From the NCBI GenBank assembly GCA_021397845.1, contig CM038049.1:107538877-107602876 (forward strand): a stretch of 64,000 nt of DNA. Reading direction: 5' to 3'. The position numbers and the translations under genes were made by a program. Position 1 is the first letter of the stretch, and each line of letters starts with the position of its first letter. The stretch comes from Areca catechu (lineage: Eukaryota > Streptophyta > Magnoliopsida > Arecales > Arecaceae). Positions 42,559 to 53,270 of the stretch are shown in pieces. The notes under the pieces were generated by a model, which saw nothing but the letters and a program-made list of their open reading frames with translations, was not told the origin of the DNA and did not search any database.

Positions 42559-43038
42559 ATGAAGTTCAGCATTTCGGAACTTAAGAAAGTGGCAATGAAG
42601 AGGGCCTCAGAGACCCTATCTGAGGGGGAGCCCAGCTCTAAGGCTCCTTAGAGAGGCGATAACGATGACCTGCAGGGGGTCATTGCTCGCTTGGAGAGGA
42701 AAATCTGGATCTTAGAGGCCCGTGTGGTGGAGGCCAAGGCGCGGGTTGAGGTTGCCATTGCAAAAGTGGAGGAGTCCAAAAAAAAATTGGTGGAGGCCAT
42801 CTCGGACTTCATGGCTTCTCACGCCTACAAGAATGAAGTGGCGGAGGTGGTCTTGGATTCGTACCACTGGGGTTTCCGGGAGTATTGGGACAAGGCTTTC
42901 AAGTTCTTTAATTTGAAGGGCATGGAAAATATTAGGCCATCCATCCCCTTCCCCAGCCACGAGTTTGATTCTGACTTCGAAGAGGAGTCGGAGTCTGACT
43001 CAGAGGGGAATGTCGGAGCCTCTCCACCCTCTTTCTAG
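42559..43038 (+). CDS. Tat2 antisense accessory ORF 2 (coiled-coil, one stop)
   Basis: ATG at 42559 (MKFSISELKKVAMKRASETL) with one TAG at 42649-42651, then open to 43038. It has a predicted coiled coil (LERKIWILEARVVEAKARVE), then SYHWGFREYWDKAFKFFNLK, related to the Y-x2-GF-x6-K motif of the other two antisense ORFs, and an acidic C-terminus (SDFEEESESDSEGN). It is shorter and less decayed than ORF 1, suggesting a duplicated or alternative form. The next features are solo LTR G and the tandem array. No known enzyme domain is visible. Because of the stop it may be a pseudogene. Confidence 0.55.
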
Positions 43039-43232
43039 GGCTTTGATGCCTCCCGTCGGCATGGAAAAGGGCTGGCTGGTGGTCACTGAATGTACTTTCC
43101 CCTTTATCTGCAATGCTCCTTGTCTTCTTTTCTCTCTTTTTTTTTTGTAAAATTTCAAAGATGAAATGATGTTTCCAACTTCTTCCACACTTCTTCTTTG
43201 ACTTGTCATACTATGATATGTCGAAGGTGTAA

Positions 43233-44380
43233 TGGTGGGGGCACCAGGATCAGAAATACATTACTGGGCCCTATTTGGTTTACCTAGCCATGTGTCAAAT
43301 TTTGTAATCAACTAGAATTGCGTCCTGTAATAAGTTGGGGTTAGTTGATTTATCTCAACCCTCAACCTAGTCAATATTTTGAGTTTTGTACATCAAGTAT
43401 GAGCCTGATTTTTATACAAGAGAGGAGGTCATCCTATTTTGGAGTTCCACTAGACCACATCTAGGAGTCAGAGGCTGCTACATCAGCCCATTGGATTTTG
43501 TGTGACAACCCAAGATCCAAGATGCGTCCAGAAACCCTGATTCTTTCCAGATTCTTCCAAATGCCCAGATTCCTCCCCAAATGCCAAAGCATATTCCTAA
43601 ACTAGGGCATCCATGATAAATACCCCACCCCTTCCCCTCTTGTAAAGATCTCTTTCTTATGAATATAACTTGCTGAAATTTTGAGTTATTGCCTTGTGTT
43701 GGTGTTTTATTTTGGTTCTTTGGTTTATGTTTTTGTTCTTGGACGAATTCCTTGCTACCCTAGCTTCCTTCCACACCCTAACTCACTGCCATCCAAGCCT
43801 TCACACATCCAAGAAAGAGTGCCCTAGGCCACCAAGCAAGGAAATCTTCAACAAGCTTCAAACAACCATCTTCTAACCCTAATCCTGATTCCTTTCAACC
43901 CATAGTTCCTTTTCTTATTTTTTAATTACTGTTTTGATTAACCATGATGCTTGTAGGATCTTCAAGGTGCTTCCCCTCCCCTGAGGAGGCCTTCTTTGCT
44001 ACTCGGATCGCTCAGATTTGCCATCAGATTCAAAGGAACTGAGGCTTCTTCATCAAGGCTCCGATTAGAGTTGTGAGTGAACCCTGCTACTTTTGAATTT
44101 CAATCTCTGACTGGTAAGAAACCTTTCCTTCTCTTATTATCTGATTTTGATGAAGATAAACTATCCTAGACTTGGAGTTTCTCAACTCTCGGGTCCTAGA
44201 TATATCATTGGTTTGAATGAGTATGCCTGCGACCCGATGATTCTTTGCACTGCTAGTCTTTCTGCTAGTTCTTACTTTATTTTGAAAATCTAGCATGCAA
44301 ATAAAATTAAAAAAATTATAAAAAAAATTATTTTACTATTTTTCATGCATGTTTAGCAGTCTTAGAGTCATCCCACATCA
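43233..44380 (+). repeat. Solo LTR G (1148 bp) of a second chromovirus family
   Basis: TGGTGGGGGCACCAGGATC at the start, GTCATCCCACATCA at the end, and a perfect target duplication TGTAA (43228-43232 and 44381-44385). It is alone, so the internal region was lost by LTR-LTR recombination. The family differs from that of A/B/C but shares the terminal TGGTG...GGCACC and CATCA and is related to the LTRs of F, H and M. A 60-residue ORF inside is fortuitous. Confidence 0.9.
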
Positions 44381-44385
44381 TGTAA

Positions 44386-44900
44386 ATTTTCCAAAATATT
44401 TGGGATCTGTAAAGAGATGTGAGATTGGTTGGGCCATCCCATTAAGTGTTTTACTGTTGACAGGATGAGCGATATAGGTTCATGCATATTTTCTGATTTA
44501 CCGTAGGGTAGGGCATCCAAGCCATCCCTGTGCATTCCTGTCATGATTAAGGTAGGCTATTTAGACTCGCCCCGGTGCAACTTTGAACATACCGTATGGT
44601 AGGTTATGGAAACCAGCCCTGCACCTACTTTGGTGTAAGGTAGGCTGATTAGGCCCACCCTAGCACATCTTCGAATTTTTCATAGGGTAGGTTACGTGGA
44701 CCGTCCCTGTGCCTTTGATCATTTTTGGCAGCCTAATTGGGCCGTCCATTGCACTCATCGGGCATACCAATAAGGTAAACGAATCAAACTCTCCCTTGCA
44801 CCGTTGGTTGATTCCTTAGATCGTGCCATTCAGGAAGTTGTCATTCAATTGATGCAACGGGCCGTTCAGAGTTAGCCAAATTTGTACAAAAAATTTAGGG
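44386..44900. repeat. Degenerate tandem array of Tat2 (about 45 and 90 bp)
   Basis: GTAGGGTAGGGCATCCAAGC (about 44502), GTATGGTAGGTTATGGAAAC (about 44593) and CATAGGGTAGGTTACGTGG (about 44683) are spaced about 90 bp. Between them sit half-units (AAGGTAGGCTATTTAGAC, AAGGTAGGCTGATTAGG). It is in the same place as the 46-bp array of Tat1, but its sequence is different. Confidence 0.65.
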
Positions 44901-45093
44901 GCCTATTTATTGATAGTATTTGCGAAGATTTCGTACATTCCACGGTCGGGACAAAATTTTACCATCCAGGGTTCTAAGTCAATATGTTCCTAGATGTATG
45001 ACTTCTTCGACTTGATATGGACCTTCCCAGTTGGGAAAAAGTTTACCTTGTTCTGTTGGCCTGGACACTTCTGGCCTTTACAGCACCATGTCC

Positions 45094-46560
45094 TAGTGCG
45101 GACACTAGAGGCACCAGAATAAGACATAGGCTTTTCAACCCTCTGTGGATTGATCAATAATTTATGAGTCCATCTGTAATAAGGGCTTAGCCCATCTAAG
45201 TCTATTTTAGTTGTTATTTGAGTCTTTTGAGTTGTTATTTCAGTTCTGTACTAGTCAGCTCATGTTGAGCTAGTTCAGTCCAATGCTAGTCAGCTCATAT
45301 TGAGCTAATTTTATTTTTTTAAGTCCTGTCCAAGCATACTGAAGACTCAAGATCGCATCATACAAGTGAAGACCAAGTCCAACTAGATTGAAGACATGGA
45401 TGTTTAGCCCATGTCCAACCCAGCTTGAAGATTTGAAGACCCCAGGAAGAAAATTAGAAATCCTGATTCATTGCAGATGCCCTCTAGATGCCCAGATTCC
45501 CTTCCAGATGCCAAAGTATATTCATAGACTAGGGCATCCATGATTTCATAGGTCCATCTGCATTCTAGCCCAAAGAAATCAAGCCCAGGCGCCAAGCCCA
45601 AGCCCTTAAGAAGCAAGATAGTAGGGAATATTCTTGCTTCCTGGCTACCAGGCCACCCTAGCTTCCAGAGGCCCAAGCGCATGTGCCCGAGCCCCTTTGG
45701 GCCGGCCTCTTGCTACTCCTAGAAGCCTAACATGCCCCCCTATGCATCCTTGGAGTGTTAACCAAGTCAAGAGAATTTTTACAAATTTTTTTTACCTAAT
45801 GTTTCCTTATTTTTTAGCTAGGGTTTGAGTAGGAGTAGGATTCTTATGTAAAGACTAATGTATCCTTACTTGGAGCCCAAGACTAAGGGTCTATTTAAAG
45901 GACCCTAGTCTCTTGTATGAGGATTGATTTTGATATATGAAATAAACCTTGAGTTCTTCTATTGCTTTGAGTGTTACCCTGCTGTGTGCATAAAGGGATG
46001 TGAGAGTTTTCTTCTTCCCGGTGCTGTTTGCATCATCCTGCCGCCAGCCAATCCCCTAGAGCCTTGGCCACCCACTCCAAAATTCCTTTCTCCATTGCTG
46101 TTTTTCTTTATTTTCTTGATCTCCTATGAGTTTTTTAACACCTGACAGGTCGTTTGCAGGTCCCTGAGTTCCCACAAATCCAACGACTCTAGCCAAGGCT
46201 CAATCGGACCACCGAGTAGAAAGCTGGGTATCCACGGGTCTTTGGCTCGATTTTCCAGGTCGCATCAATCGAGGAACGAGAGATCCCTTCAATGCAATCT
46301 TCATCGGGTGTTTCAGACATTGTCAGGTACACCCCCTCTACCTCCAATCTTTATATTGTAGGAGAACTTGCCCTAACCGAGGCTTCTCAGCCCCAGCGAT
46401 CCTTCTTTATTACTTTCCTAGGTTCTAATCTACATGCTTGACTTCAAAAATTCATACAAAATTCCCTACAACTAATTTTGATCTAAAATTCGGGAATTAA
46501 TCACCTAACCCCACATATAAAACATATAAAAAGAATTGCATGCATATTAGTCCCGCATCA
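45094..46560 (+). repeat. Solo LTR J (1467 bp), related to LTR E
   Basis: Perfect target duplication TGTCC (45089-45093 and 46561-46565). It starts TAGTGCGGACAC, where the terminal G is mutated to A, and ends GTCCCGCATCA. The first 60 bp retain the pol tail found in E (TTTTCAACCCTCTGTGGAT against CTCCTCAACCCTCTGTGGAT). It interrupts the integrase C-terminal part of Tat2. Confidence 0.88.
45881..45910 (+). promoter_or_regulatory. TATA-like box inside an inverted repeat, LTR J
   Basis: The arm GACTAAGGGTC (45881-45891) pairs with GACCCTAGTC (45901-45910) apart from one bulged A, and the loop TATTTAAAG is the TATA-like element. Similar in layout to the C LTR and the Tat2 antisense promoter. Confidence 0.6.
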
Positions 46561-47754
46561 TGTCCCCTGTGTAGAAAATTTGCTCATTTACTCTGGAATT
46601 GTAATACTTGGCAACCTTTTGCTGGTATGTCACCATTTTTATTTGGGCCTGAAGCCTAGTGCTCGGCAACAGATCCAGGTCAACTCTTCTACAATCGAAG
46701 TTTTCATGCTGTTCATATTTATTGATTCTTAGATATTGGAGGGAGACTTCGACAGGAAGAATGGCTTCGGTACCGTATGCCAGGTTGAACGGAGACTCAC
46801 CGGTGGTCGTTCATGGGATAGTTCTGTATACCCAAAGGATTGAGGTCAGCTCTTCTTCCCAAAGTCCTTTGGCAGCGTTCAACCTCATCTTCAAATAATG
46901 GAGAATGGTCCGATTAGTTACTTCGGCTTCTCCGTTGGACTGTGGGTGGGAAACTGAAGTCAGCCTATGTTGCACATGGTACCGAGCATAGAAGTCTTTA
47001 AACTTTGGATTGTCGAACTGCCTCCCGTTGTCAGTGATTATTATATGTGGAATCCTGAACTGAAATATGATGGAGTTTTTGACAAAATTCTCAACCTTGC
47101 CTTCCATGATTTGGGCCAGTGGTTCGGCTTGACCCACTTTATGAAGTACTCAATAGTCACAAGAAGGAATTTTCTCTTCTCAGATGCGAGCATAAATGGG
47201 CCAAGAATATCCATCCCCCATTAAGCAAAAGGCCATGGGGCTGTCAGCTGGGTTAAGTGACTCGTTGGTTATCTCTGAATGTTGGCATATCTCTGGCATT
47301 GATCACATCTTCACACGAATTCGACCGAGTCCTTTTGGATGGAGGGCCAATAATATCCTTGGCATATAATTTTATACGCTAAGGACCTGCCCCCCAAGTC
47401 ATCACTACATATTCCCTCGTGGACATCTCTCAAGGCGTAGTCAGCATCTGATGGTCCCAAGCATTTCAGTATGGGCTGAGAGAATGATCTTTTGTAAAGA
47501 GCTCTGTCTAAGATGACATATTAAGATGCCATCTAGTGGATCTTTTTGGCCTCTACCTTATCTTCGGGCAACACACCCTCGTTTAAGAACTTGATGGTGG
47601 GATCCATCCAGCTTGGCTCGATCTCAATTTGGTGTACCTCCATAACATCTTCGACTATACTTGGGGCTTCAAGGTGTTCAACAAAGGTACGACCGAGGGA
47701 TTCCAGGATTATTGTGGCAAGTCGAGACAACGCATATGCCTGGGAGTTCTCCGA

Positions 47755-48198
47755 TCAGGGAACATGGATGATTTCGAAGTATTCCAGTTGAGAAGATAAG
47801 ATTTGTACTTTTTTTAGGTACTGCACCATGGTGGGGTCTCTGGCTTCATATTCTCCTTTAACTTGATTTACCATCGATTGGGAGTCCGAAAAAGTCTGGA
47901 GTCTCCGAACTCCTAAACTCTTGGTGATCTGAAGTCCTGCAAGCAGGGCTTCATATTCAGTCTGATTATTTGAAGTACGGAAGGAGAACCGAAGTGCATA
48001 CTCCACCATGTGACCGTTAGGTTCAGCCAGTATAAGGTCGGCTCCGCATCCAGCAGAATTGGAAGCTTCGTCCACATGGAGCACCCAATCAAACTTCATA
48101 TTCTTCGAATTTCTTTCTTCTGCTGGAGTCACTTCATCTTCGGACTTCCAGGTGCACTCAGCTAGGAAATCTAAAAGCACCTGGGCCTTCATAGCCGA
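47755..48198 (-). pseudogene. Tat2 second (archaeal-type) RNase H
   Basis: The frame 48192-47755 is open: MKAQVLLDFLAECTWKSEDE, LHVDEASNSAGCGADLILAE, SNNQTEYEALLAGLQITKSL, LQTFSDSQSMVNQVKGEYEA. The D/E/D pattern of the RNase HI fold is retained, although the usual DG of the first motif is DE here. With the gypsy RNase H upstream this gives two RNase H domains, as in Tat1. Confidence 0.8.
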
Positions 48199-49590
48199 TC
48201 AGGGCTGGAAGCTGATGTCGAACTTGCTTAGTTTCATAGCCCACTTGGCTATCCTTTTGTAGGTGTCAGAGCATCGGAGAATGGCTTTGAGGGACTGATC
48301 GATCAGCACTACGATTGCATGGGCATGGAAGTAAGGCCATAGTCGCTTTGTCGCAATTATCAGAGAGTAGATCAGCTTCTGCATCTTCGAGTATCTTGTT
48401 TTAGCATCATGCAGAACTTTGCTAATGTAGTAGATTGACTTGTGAGAGTCGTCTTCTTCTCTTCGAACAAGGACTGAACTGACTACTTCATCCAAGATGG
48501 AAAGGTATAAATAGAGCACCTCCCCATCTTGAGGTTTGAAAAGTAAAGACAGGGTCTCTAAGTACTTCTTCAACTCTTCAAAGGCAGTACGGTAGTCTTC
48601 GATCCACTCAATGCCTCGAGACTACCGAAGCACCTTGAAAAATGGGAGACATTTCTCGGCTAAGCGAGAGATAAACCTGCTTAAAGAGGTGATCTTCCCG
48701 ATCAGCTGTTGGACTTCCTTTTTGCATGATGGATGCCTCATATCGTTGAGGGCCTAAATTTTCTCAAGATTTGCTTCAATCCCTCGCTTGGTAACGAGGA
48801 AACCCAGAAACTTGCCCGAAGTAACCCCAAAGGCGTACTTCGTCGGGTTTTGCTTCATTCAATGACATTGCAGAGCGCTGAATGATTACCCCAGGTCTTG
48901 GATGTGATCTTTTTAAAGAAGGCTTTTGATGATCATGTCATCGACATAGGCCTCCAAGTTTCTCCCCAATTACTCCTTGAACACCTTGTTAATCAATCTC
49001 TGAAATGTTGCTCCAGCATTCTTGAGCCCAAATGGCATTATCTTGTAGCAATATAGACCTTTTTCGATGATGAAGGCCATCTTCTCTTCATCCCGGGGGT
49101 CCATTTGGATCTGATTGTAGCTAGAGAAAGCATCCATGAAAGTTAGCAGTTGGTGGCCGGCAATGGCATCGACCAATTAGTCGATCTTTGGGAGAGGAAA
49201 GCCATCCTTTGGGCAAGCCTTATTGAGGTCTGTGTAGTCGATGCAGATCCTCCATTTGTCATTAGCTTTCTTTACCATTACCATATTGGCCAACCACTCA
49301 GGATAGTGGGCTTCCCAGATGAACCCTGCTTTGAGGAGCTTGCTCACTTCTTCATCTATTACTTTTGGTCTTTCAGGGGCAAAGCTTATCTTCTTTTGTC
49401 GGACTGGTTTATACCCAGGGGCATCTTCCAGCCAATGAGTGATCACTTCGGTGAGAGTACCTGGCACGTCCGAAGCCAACCAGGCGAAGACATCAGCATT
49501 ATCCCTGAGGAAGCAGATCAGCTCCGTTCTGGTTTTTTCATCAAGCATACTTCCAATCTACACGACCTTGGTGGGGTCCTTTTTAGTTAA
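48199..49590 (-). pseudogene. Tat2 reverse transcriptase and gypsy RNase H
   Basis: RT from 49548: ADVFAWLASDVPGTLTEVIT, WRICIDYTDLNKACPKDGFP, a stop, then GHQLLTFMDAFSSYNQIQMD, MPFGLKNAGATFQRLINKVF, a stop, and AYVDDMIIKS (YVDD codons 48937-48948). RNase H at 48573-48199: VLYLYLSILDEVVSSVLVRR, YYISKVLHDAKTRYSKMQKL, VVLIDQSLKAIL. The normal VLTDQ is VLIDQ. At least five stops occur between 49180 and 48600. Confidence 0.83.
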
Positions 49591-50190
49591 GGGTACCGAG
49601 ATAGTTCCTCCATAGGTTCATCGAAATCTATAGTCAAGTCCCTCGGATCTAGCTGATCCCAAGTGATAGGATCATTAGAATACTTGTCCTAGATCATCAG
49701 GCATTGTCATGCCATTCTCTTGTCTCCTCTTACTTTTCCAACACCATTTCTAGTGGGAAAGCTCACCAGGAGGTAGTAGGATGACACTATGGTCCAGAAT
49801 TTGTTCAAGGCAGGCCATCCCAGAATGATGTTGTAGGCCAAAGGGGTTCGGACTACCATAAAATTGATCAGCAGTGCCTTTGTCGAGGTTCGGTACTGAG
49901 GGTTAAAGGCAGTACTATTTCTTCCTTGGCATCAACTTGATTACCTCCAAAGCCGATAAGTGGTATAGAGGACCTTCTTAGTTTTTCTCTAGGCAAACAC
50001 ATCCGAGAGAATTCATTGTAGATCAAGACATCGGTCAAACTTCCATTATCAAATAGCATTTGTTGTATATCATAATTGGCCACAATAGCCGAGATTACAA
50101 TAGGATCATCGTGCGGGAGCCAAACTCCCACAAGGTCATCGTCGGAGAAGAGAATAGCATTGTTGTCCTTGAGTCACTTCGGGACATCGT
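49591..50190 (-). pseudogene. Tat2 protease
   Basis: The segment 50131-49868 contains IVISAIVANYDIQQMLFDNG and SLTDVLIYNEFSRM, an aspartic protease with DNG active site as in Tat1 (ILVDNGSSTEVFLYDAF), followed by IPLIGFGGNQVDAKEEIVLP. The stretch 49867-49591 is the C-terminal part, degraded. Confidence 0.75.
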
Positions 50191-51740
50191 CTTCATCTCT
50201 TCTCTAGTTGACAGGTTGATGTATCATCCCCACGCCTCCATTGGTGGGCCTTTGATTTGGCAGTTCAACCTTTTTAGGAGTCAACTGGGGGATAGTGGCT
50301 TTTGACCGAGGTCCTTTGTGGCCCACATACCGCCCCAAATACCCTCTCTTGATGAATCCTTTATTGCATCTCTCAATTGGATGCATTCTTCAGTATTATG
50401 GCCGTGGTCCCGGTGGGATCGGAAGTATTTATTCCTATTCTTTGCGGAAGAGGATACCTTCATGGGATGTGGCCACTGGAGATAGTTTTCTTTCTCTATC
50501 TCCAAGAGAATCTTTTCATGAGGGAGGTTGTGGGGGGTATAGGAGTCGAATCTCCCACCTGATATTCTGTGCCTGGGAGGACTCCTTCGATGGTCAGCAT
50601 ACTTGTTGTTGTTATTGGAAATAGGAGGGCCTTGTCGTCTGTTGTTGTTCTTCTTCGAAGGGGGCTTCCCTTCACTTAGTCTCGGTTTGCCGCTTGCTCT
50701 TCGGCATCGGCATATTTCTGAGCCCTCAACGAGAGCTCAGCATAGCTTTTGAGAAACTTCTTATCCAGGAAAAAGGTGAGCCTGGATGTATGAAGTCCCT
50801 TCTTCAATGCAGACATGGCCACATGCTCGTTGAGATCGAGGATCTCGAGTGTGGCCGCATTAAATTTGGAGATGTATTCTCGCAGACTTTCTCCTTCATT
50901 CTTGTAAAGGAGGAATAGTTTATCCGTATTTCGAGAGGTCTTGCGACAAGTCCTGAAATGCAAGACAAATAATTTTTCTAACTCGAAAAAGGAATCGATG
51001 GTACCTGGGCTTATGCTTGAGTACCCCATCCGAGCGGCTTTCTTTAAGGTGGGTGGGAATGCGAGGCAGTACATCACATCTGAAGCTCCCTAGATCATCA
51101 TATGGGCCTTAAAACTGCCTAGATGGTCAAAAGGATAGGAGGTGTAGTCGTAGGGTTCCATCTGGGGAACCCTGAAGTGCCGAGGGATGACTTCGACTAT
51201 GATGCAATCGGTGTAGGGAAGGCGCAGATCACACATCACCAAATCATTATGATCTCTCTGCTCTTGCATTCTCACCATCTCCAATTCGATGGCCTTGATT
51301 TTCTCATCGTAATCAGGGAGAGCCTGCTTTGGTGCTTTCTCTACGGGAGTAGAGTCTTCAGAAGAGGGTGAGGAGGTTTGCCTAGGTCTTTTCCCTCTCT
51401 ACGGGGAATCAGGGGGCCTAGGCATTCCTGAACTTTGGCCTTCAGGAGAGGGCCGAGGATGGGAGGAGAGAAGTGTGGACCCCTCTCGAGGGGCTCTCTT
51501 CCTCCGGGATTGAGAGCTATGTTTGGAGGTGGCCGGCGGATGCCTCACCTGAAAAGCTTTATTTTGGAGGTCCTGAACCATAGCCATTAGATTAGTGACC
51601 TAGTTCAGGAGGGCTTCGAACTATTGCTGTCCCACGATGATTGTGGGATGTGGGATGTCATTCTCTACCGGGGGTGCACCCCCCTGGGATGGAGCACGAT
51701 TTTGACTCGTTGAGGCAACCTGTGTCCTCCCTCTTGCCAT
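50191..51740 (-). pseudogene. Tat2 gag
   Basis: The start is the ATG at 51738-51740 (MARGRTQVASTSQNRAPSQG), with stops near 51597 and 51399. The gag core is at 51284-50676: RHFRVPQMEPYDYTSYPFDH, YCLAFPPTLKKAARMGYSSI, FRTCRKTSRNTDKLFLLYKN, KKGLHTSRLTFFLDKKFLKS. The nucleocapsid end is at 50505-50281 (YFRSHRDHGHNTEECIQLRD) with the first cysteine replaced by serine. The Tat1 gag is about 50 percent similar by eye. Confidence 0.82.
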
Positions 51741-51824
51741 CGAAAATTTCTTACTTCCCCTTAGTCAAGGAGGGGAGCTTAACAATGCGAATTGCACAAA
51801 ATCCTCCTTCCTGGCATGACAATC

Positions 51825-52730
51825 TGTTGACACAAATTCCCTTTTCTGACCGGGCGGAGCTACTGGATCATAGGCTCGCTTCCTGGTTCACAGCAAAATA
51901 AATTCCTAGCCGAAATTGCTCCAGCAGGGGACACTCCGATGCCTAAGTCAGAGGCAGGCTCTAGCCACAAAATGGGAAATATTTTGAGGAGGATCAGATG
52001 GAGAAGGGAAAGACTCCAAGATTTTTAGGAGTATCTTATGCCTTACCTAGAGCATTCCCTCTTACCATTGTTTATAAGGAGTTGTTCAGCTTGCGGTTCC
52101 ATTCTTCCTCCAGTGGTTATGATGGGGGAGTTAATTTCTTTCCCACAATTTGGAACATGGGTAGTTATTAGACGATTTCGGTGGCCAGACTGGAGGTGTT
52201 ATCACTGGAGTTACGCACCATGATTGTGTTATGGAAATAGTCGATGATAACCGTTGCTTGTCGTGTTCGTAGAGACTTGAGACAGGTCGAGGGCCCATCT
52301 TCCAACTTTTCTTTTAGAGAGATTTCCATTATTAAATTAGAGAATGTCTTCGTCCTCGGATCCTCTCGAGATAGATCGGAGATCATGTCTTCGGCATAGA
52401 TCGAGGACTTGATCTTTGACATAGGTCGAAGACTATGTCTTCGTCATAAACCGAAGACCGTCTTCGGGAGTCAGTGAAGGTCACTCCTCGGTTCAGGCTG
52501 AGAACCTTGTCTTCAGGGGTCGCAGGACTTGATCTTTGACTTCGGCTGAAGACTGTCTTCGACATAACCCAAATACCATGTCTTTTGGAGCCGTAGGCCC
52601 ATTAAGAGTTTTGGCTTGCCCATAGGTAGCATGATTTTTTCTGAATAAATTGGTCCGATGTTTACAGTTTGGAAGAAATGTCTTCAGCCGGTTGAACCAG
52701 TGGCTGGCTCGTACTTGGACCGAGATATCA
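51825..52730 (-). repeat. 5' LTR of Tat2 (906 bp)
   Basis: In element orientation it starts TGATATCTCGGTCCAAG at 52730 and ends TTGTGTCAACA at 51825. The primer site after it reads GATTGTCATGCCAGGAAGG, so a Tat-type TGGCNC primer site has decayed or differs. A TATA box is TATAAAC (complement 52067-52073). A run of short palindromes lies in U3 at 52370-52575. Confidence 0.7.
52370..52575 (-). repeat. GAAGAC/GTCTTC palindromic repeats in the Tat2 U3
   Basis: Perfect small palindromes occur at 52428-52442 (GAAGAC, TAT, GTCTTC), 52453-52465 and 52548-52560, with degenerate versions in between (GAGATCATGTCTTC, GGACTTGATCTTTGAC). Units are 25-45 bp. The position upstream of the TATA box suggests an enhancer-like role, not tested. 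Confidence 0.6.
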
Positions 52731-53270
52731 TAACAAAACCTAATGGCTCTATAAGCATGATAAGGGAAGGGTAGGAAATAGGAATCAGAGTCTTGGGGTA
52801 ACTTAGAGGAAGCGTGAAACAGACCTTGGTTACTCAGGATGAACTTAAGATTTGAATATTGATCTATTGGTGTAAGATCTATGGCAGGCAGGATACTTCT
52901 AGGTGGCGGAAGGTCATCTGGAAGGTCTTCAGGAAGTTTATCTTGAAAGACTTCTAAAATAATGTCAACCTCCTGGGGTTGTTCCTCAGGGACTTGAAGG
53001 AGGTCTTGTGTTGAGGCTAAAGGATTAGGTTCTTCCTAAGGGCATTAAGTTACAGGAACCAAATCCTCACTAATTTTTTGTTGTTCTAATGTTTCAGGAC
53101 TAGGCTCAACAATCTTTTCTTTTCCAAGAGTTTCCTCAAGTAAGGTACTAGAGTTGTCCTACTCGAAGTCTTCTCCTTCATATTCATCCATCAGGTTTTC
53201 TCCAACTTCATATATTTCTACTACGGTTTCAACTTGAGTAACCTTCTAGTCAATTAACTCTGAGTCTGCA
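52731..53270 (-). pseudogene. Element F acidic linker and novel module
   Basis: Reading down from 53270: IYEVGENLMDEYEGEDFE and stops, then DLLQVPEEQPQEVDIILEVF, LPEDLPDDLPPPRSI, NLKFILSNQGLFHASSKLPQ and DSDSYFLPFPYHAYRAIRF (YFLPF codons 52766-52780). It ends at the Tat2 LTR. Against E the match is NLKIIVNNQGLFHDA and DSDSYFLPFPEP; against intact chromoviruses the linker FPEDLPDHLPP matches but no RT follows. Nothing in the module resembles a domain I know. Confidence 0.7.

Larger units (their letters stand above)
44901..47750 (-). pseudogene. Tat2 integrase, split by solo LTR J
   Basis: Reading from 47730 down: VHQIEIEPSWMDPTIKFLNE, then DLGGRSLAYKIICQGYYWPS and RCDQCQRYANIQR (zinc domain), MDILGPFMLASEKRKFLLVT (first catalytic Asp), and PHIIITDNGRQFDNPKFKDF with SNGEAEVTNRTILHYLK (second Asp and Glu, read in 47137-46811). 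The C-terminal domain is split: before J near 46600 and after J at 45093-44935 (NWEGPYQVEEVIHLGTY, LSRPWNVRNLRKYYQ). Several frames and stops are involved, so there is no complete protein. Confidence 0.8.
40433..52730 (-). mobile_element. Tat2: Ty3/gypsy Tat-lineage element, 3' end truncated, hit by solo LTRs G and J
   Basis: On the minus strand: 5' LTR (52730-51825), gag, protease, RT, two RNase H domains, integrase, a degenerate tandem array and antisense ORFs. No 3' LTR resembling the 5' LTR is found before copia K, so the 3' end was lost. The 5' LTR abuts element F; TAACA at 52731-52735 would be the target duplication, but the partner copy is missing. Many stops make it inactive. Confidence 0.82.

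Noticed and set aside
45404..45682. Minus-strand frame of 92 codons in LTR J
   Set aside because: Chance ORF within a solo LTR; no counterpart in the related LTR E.
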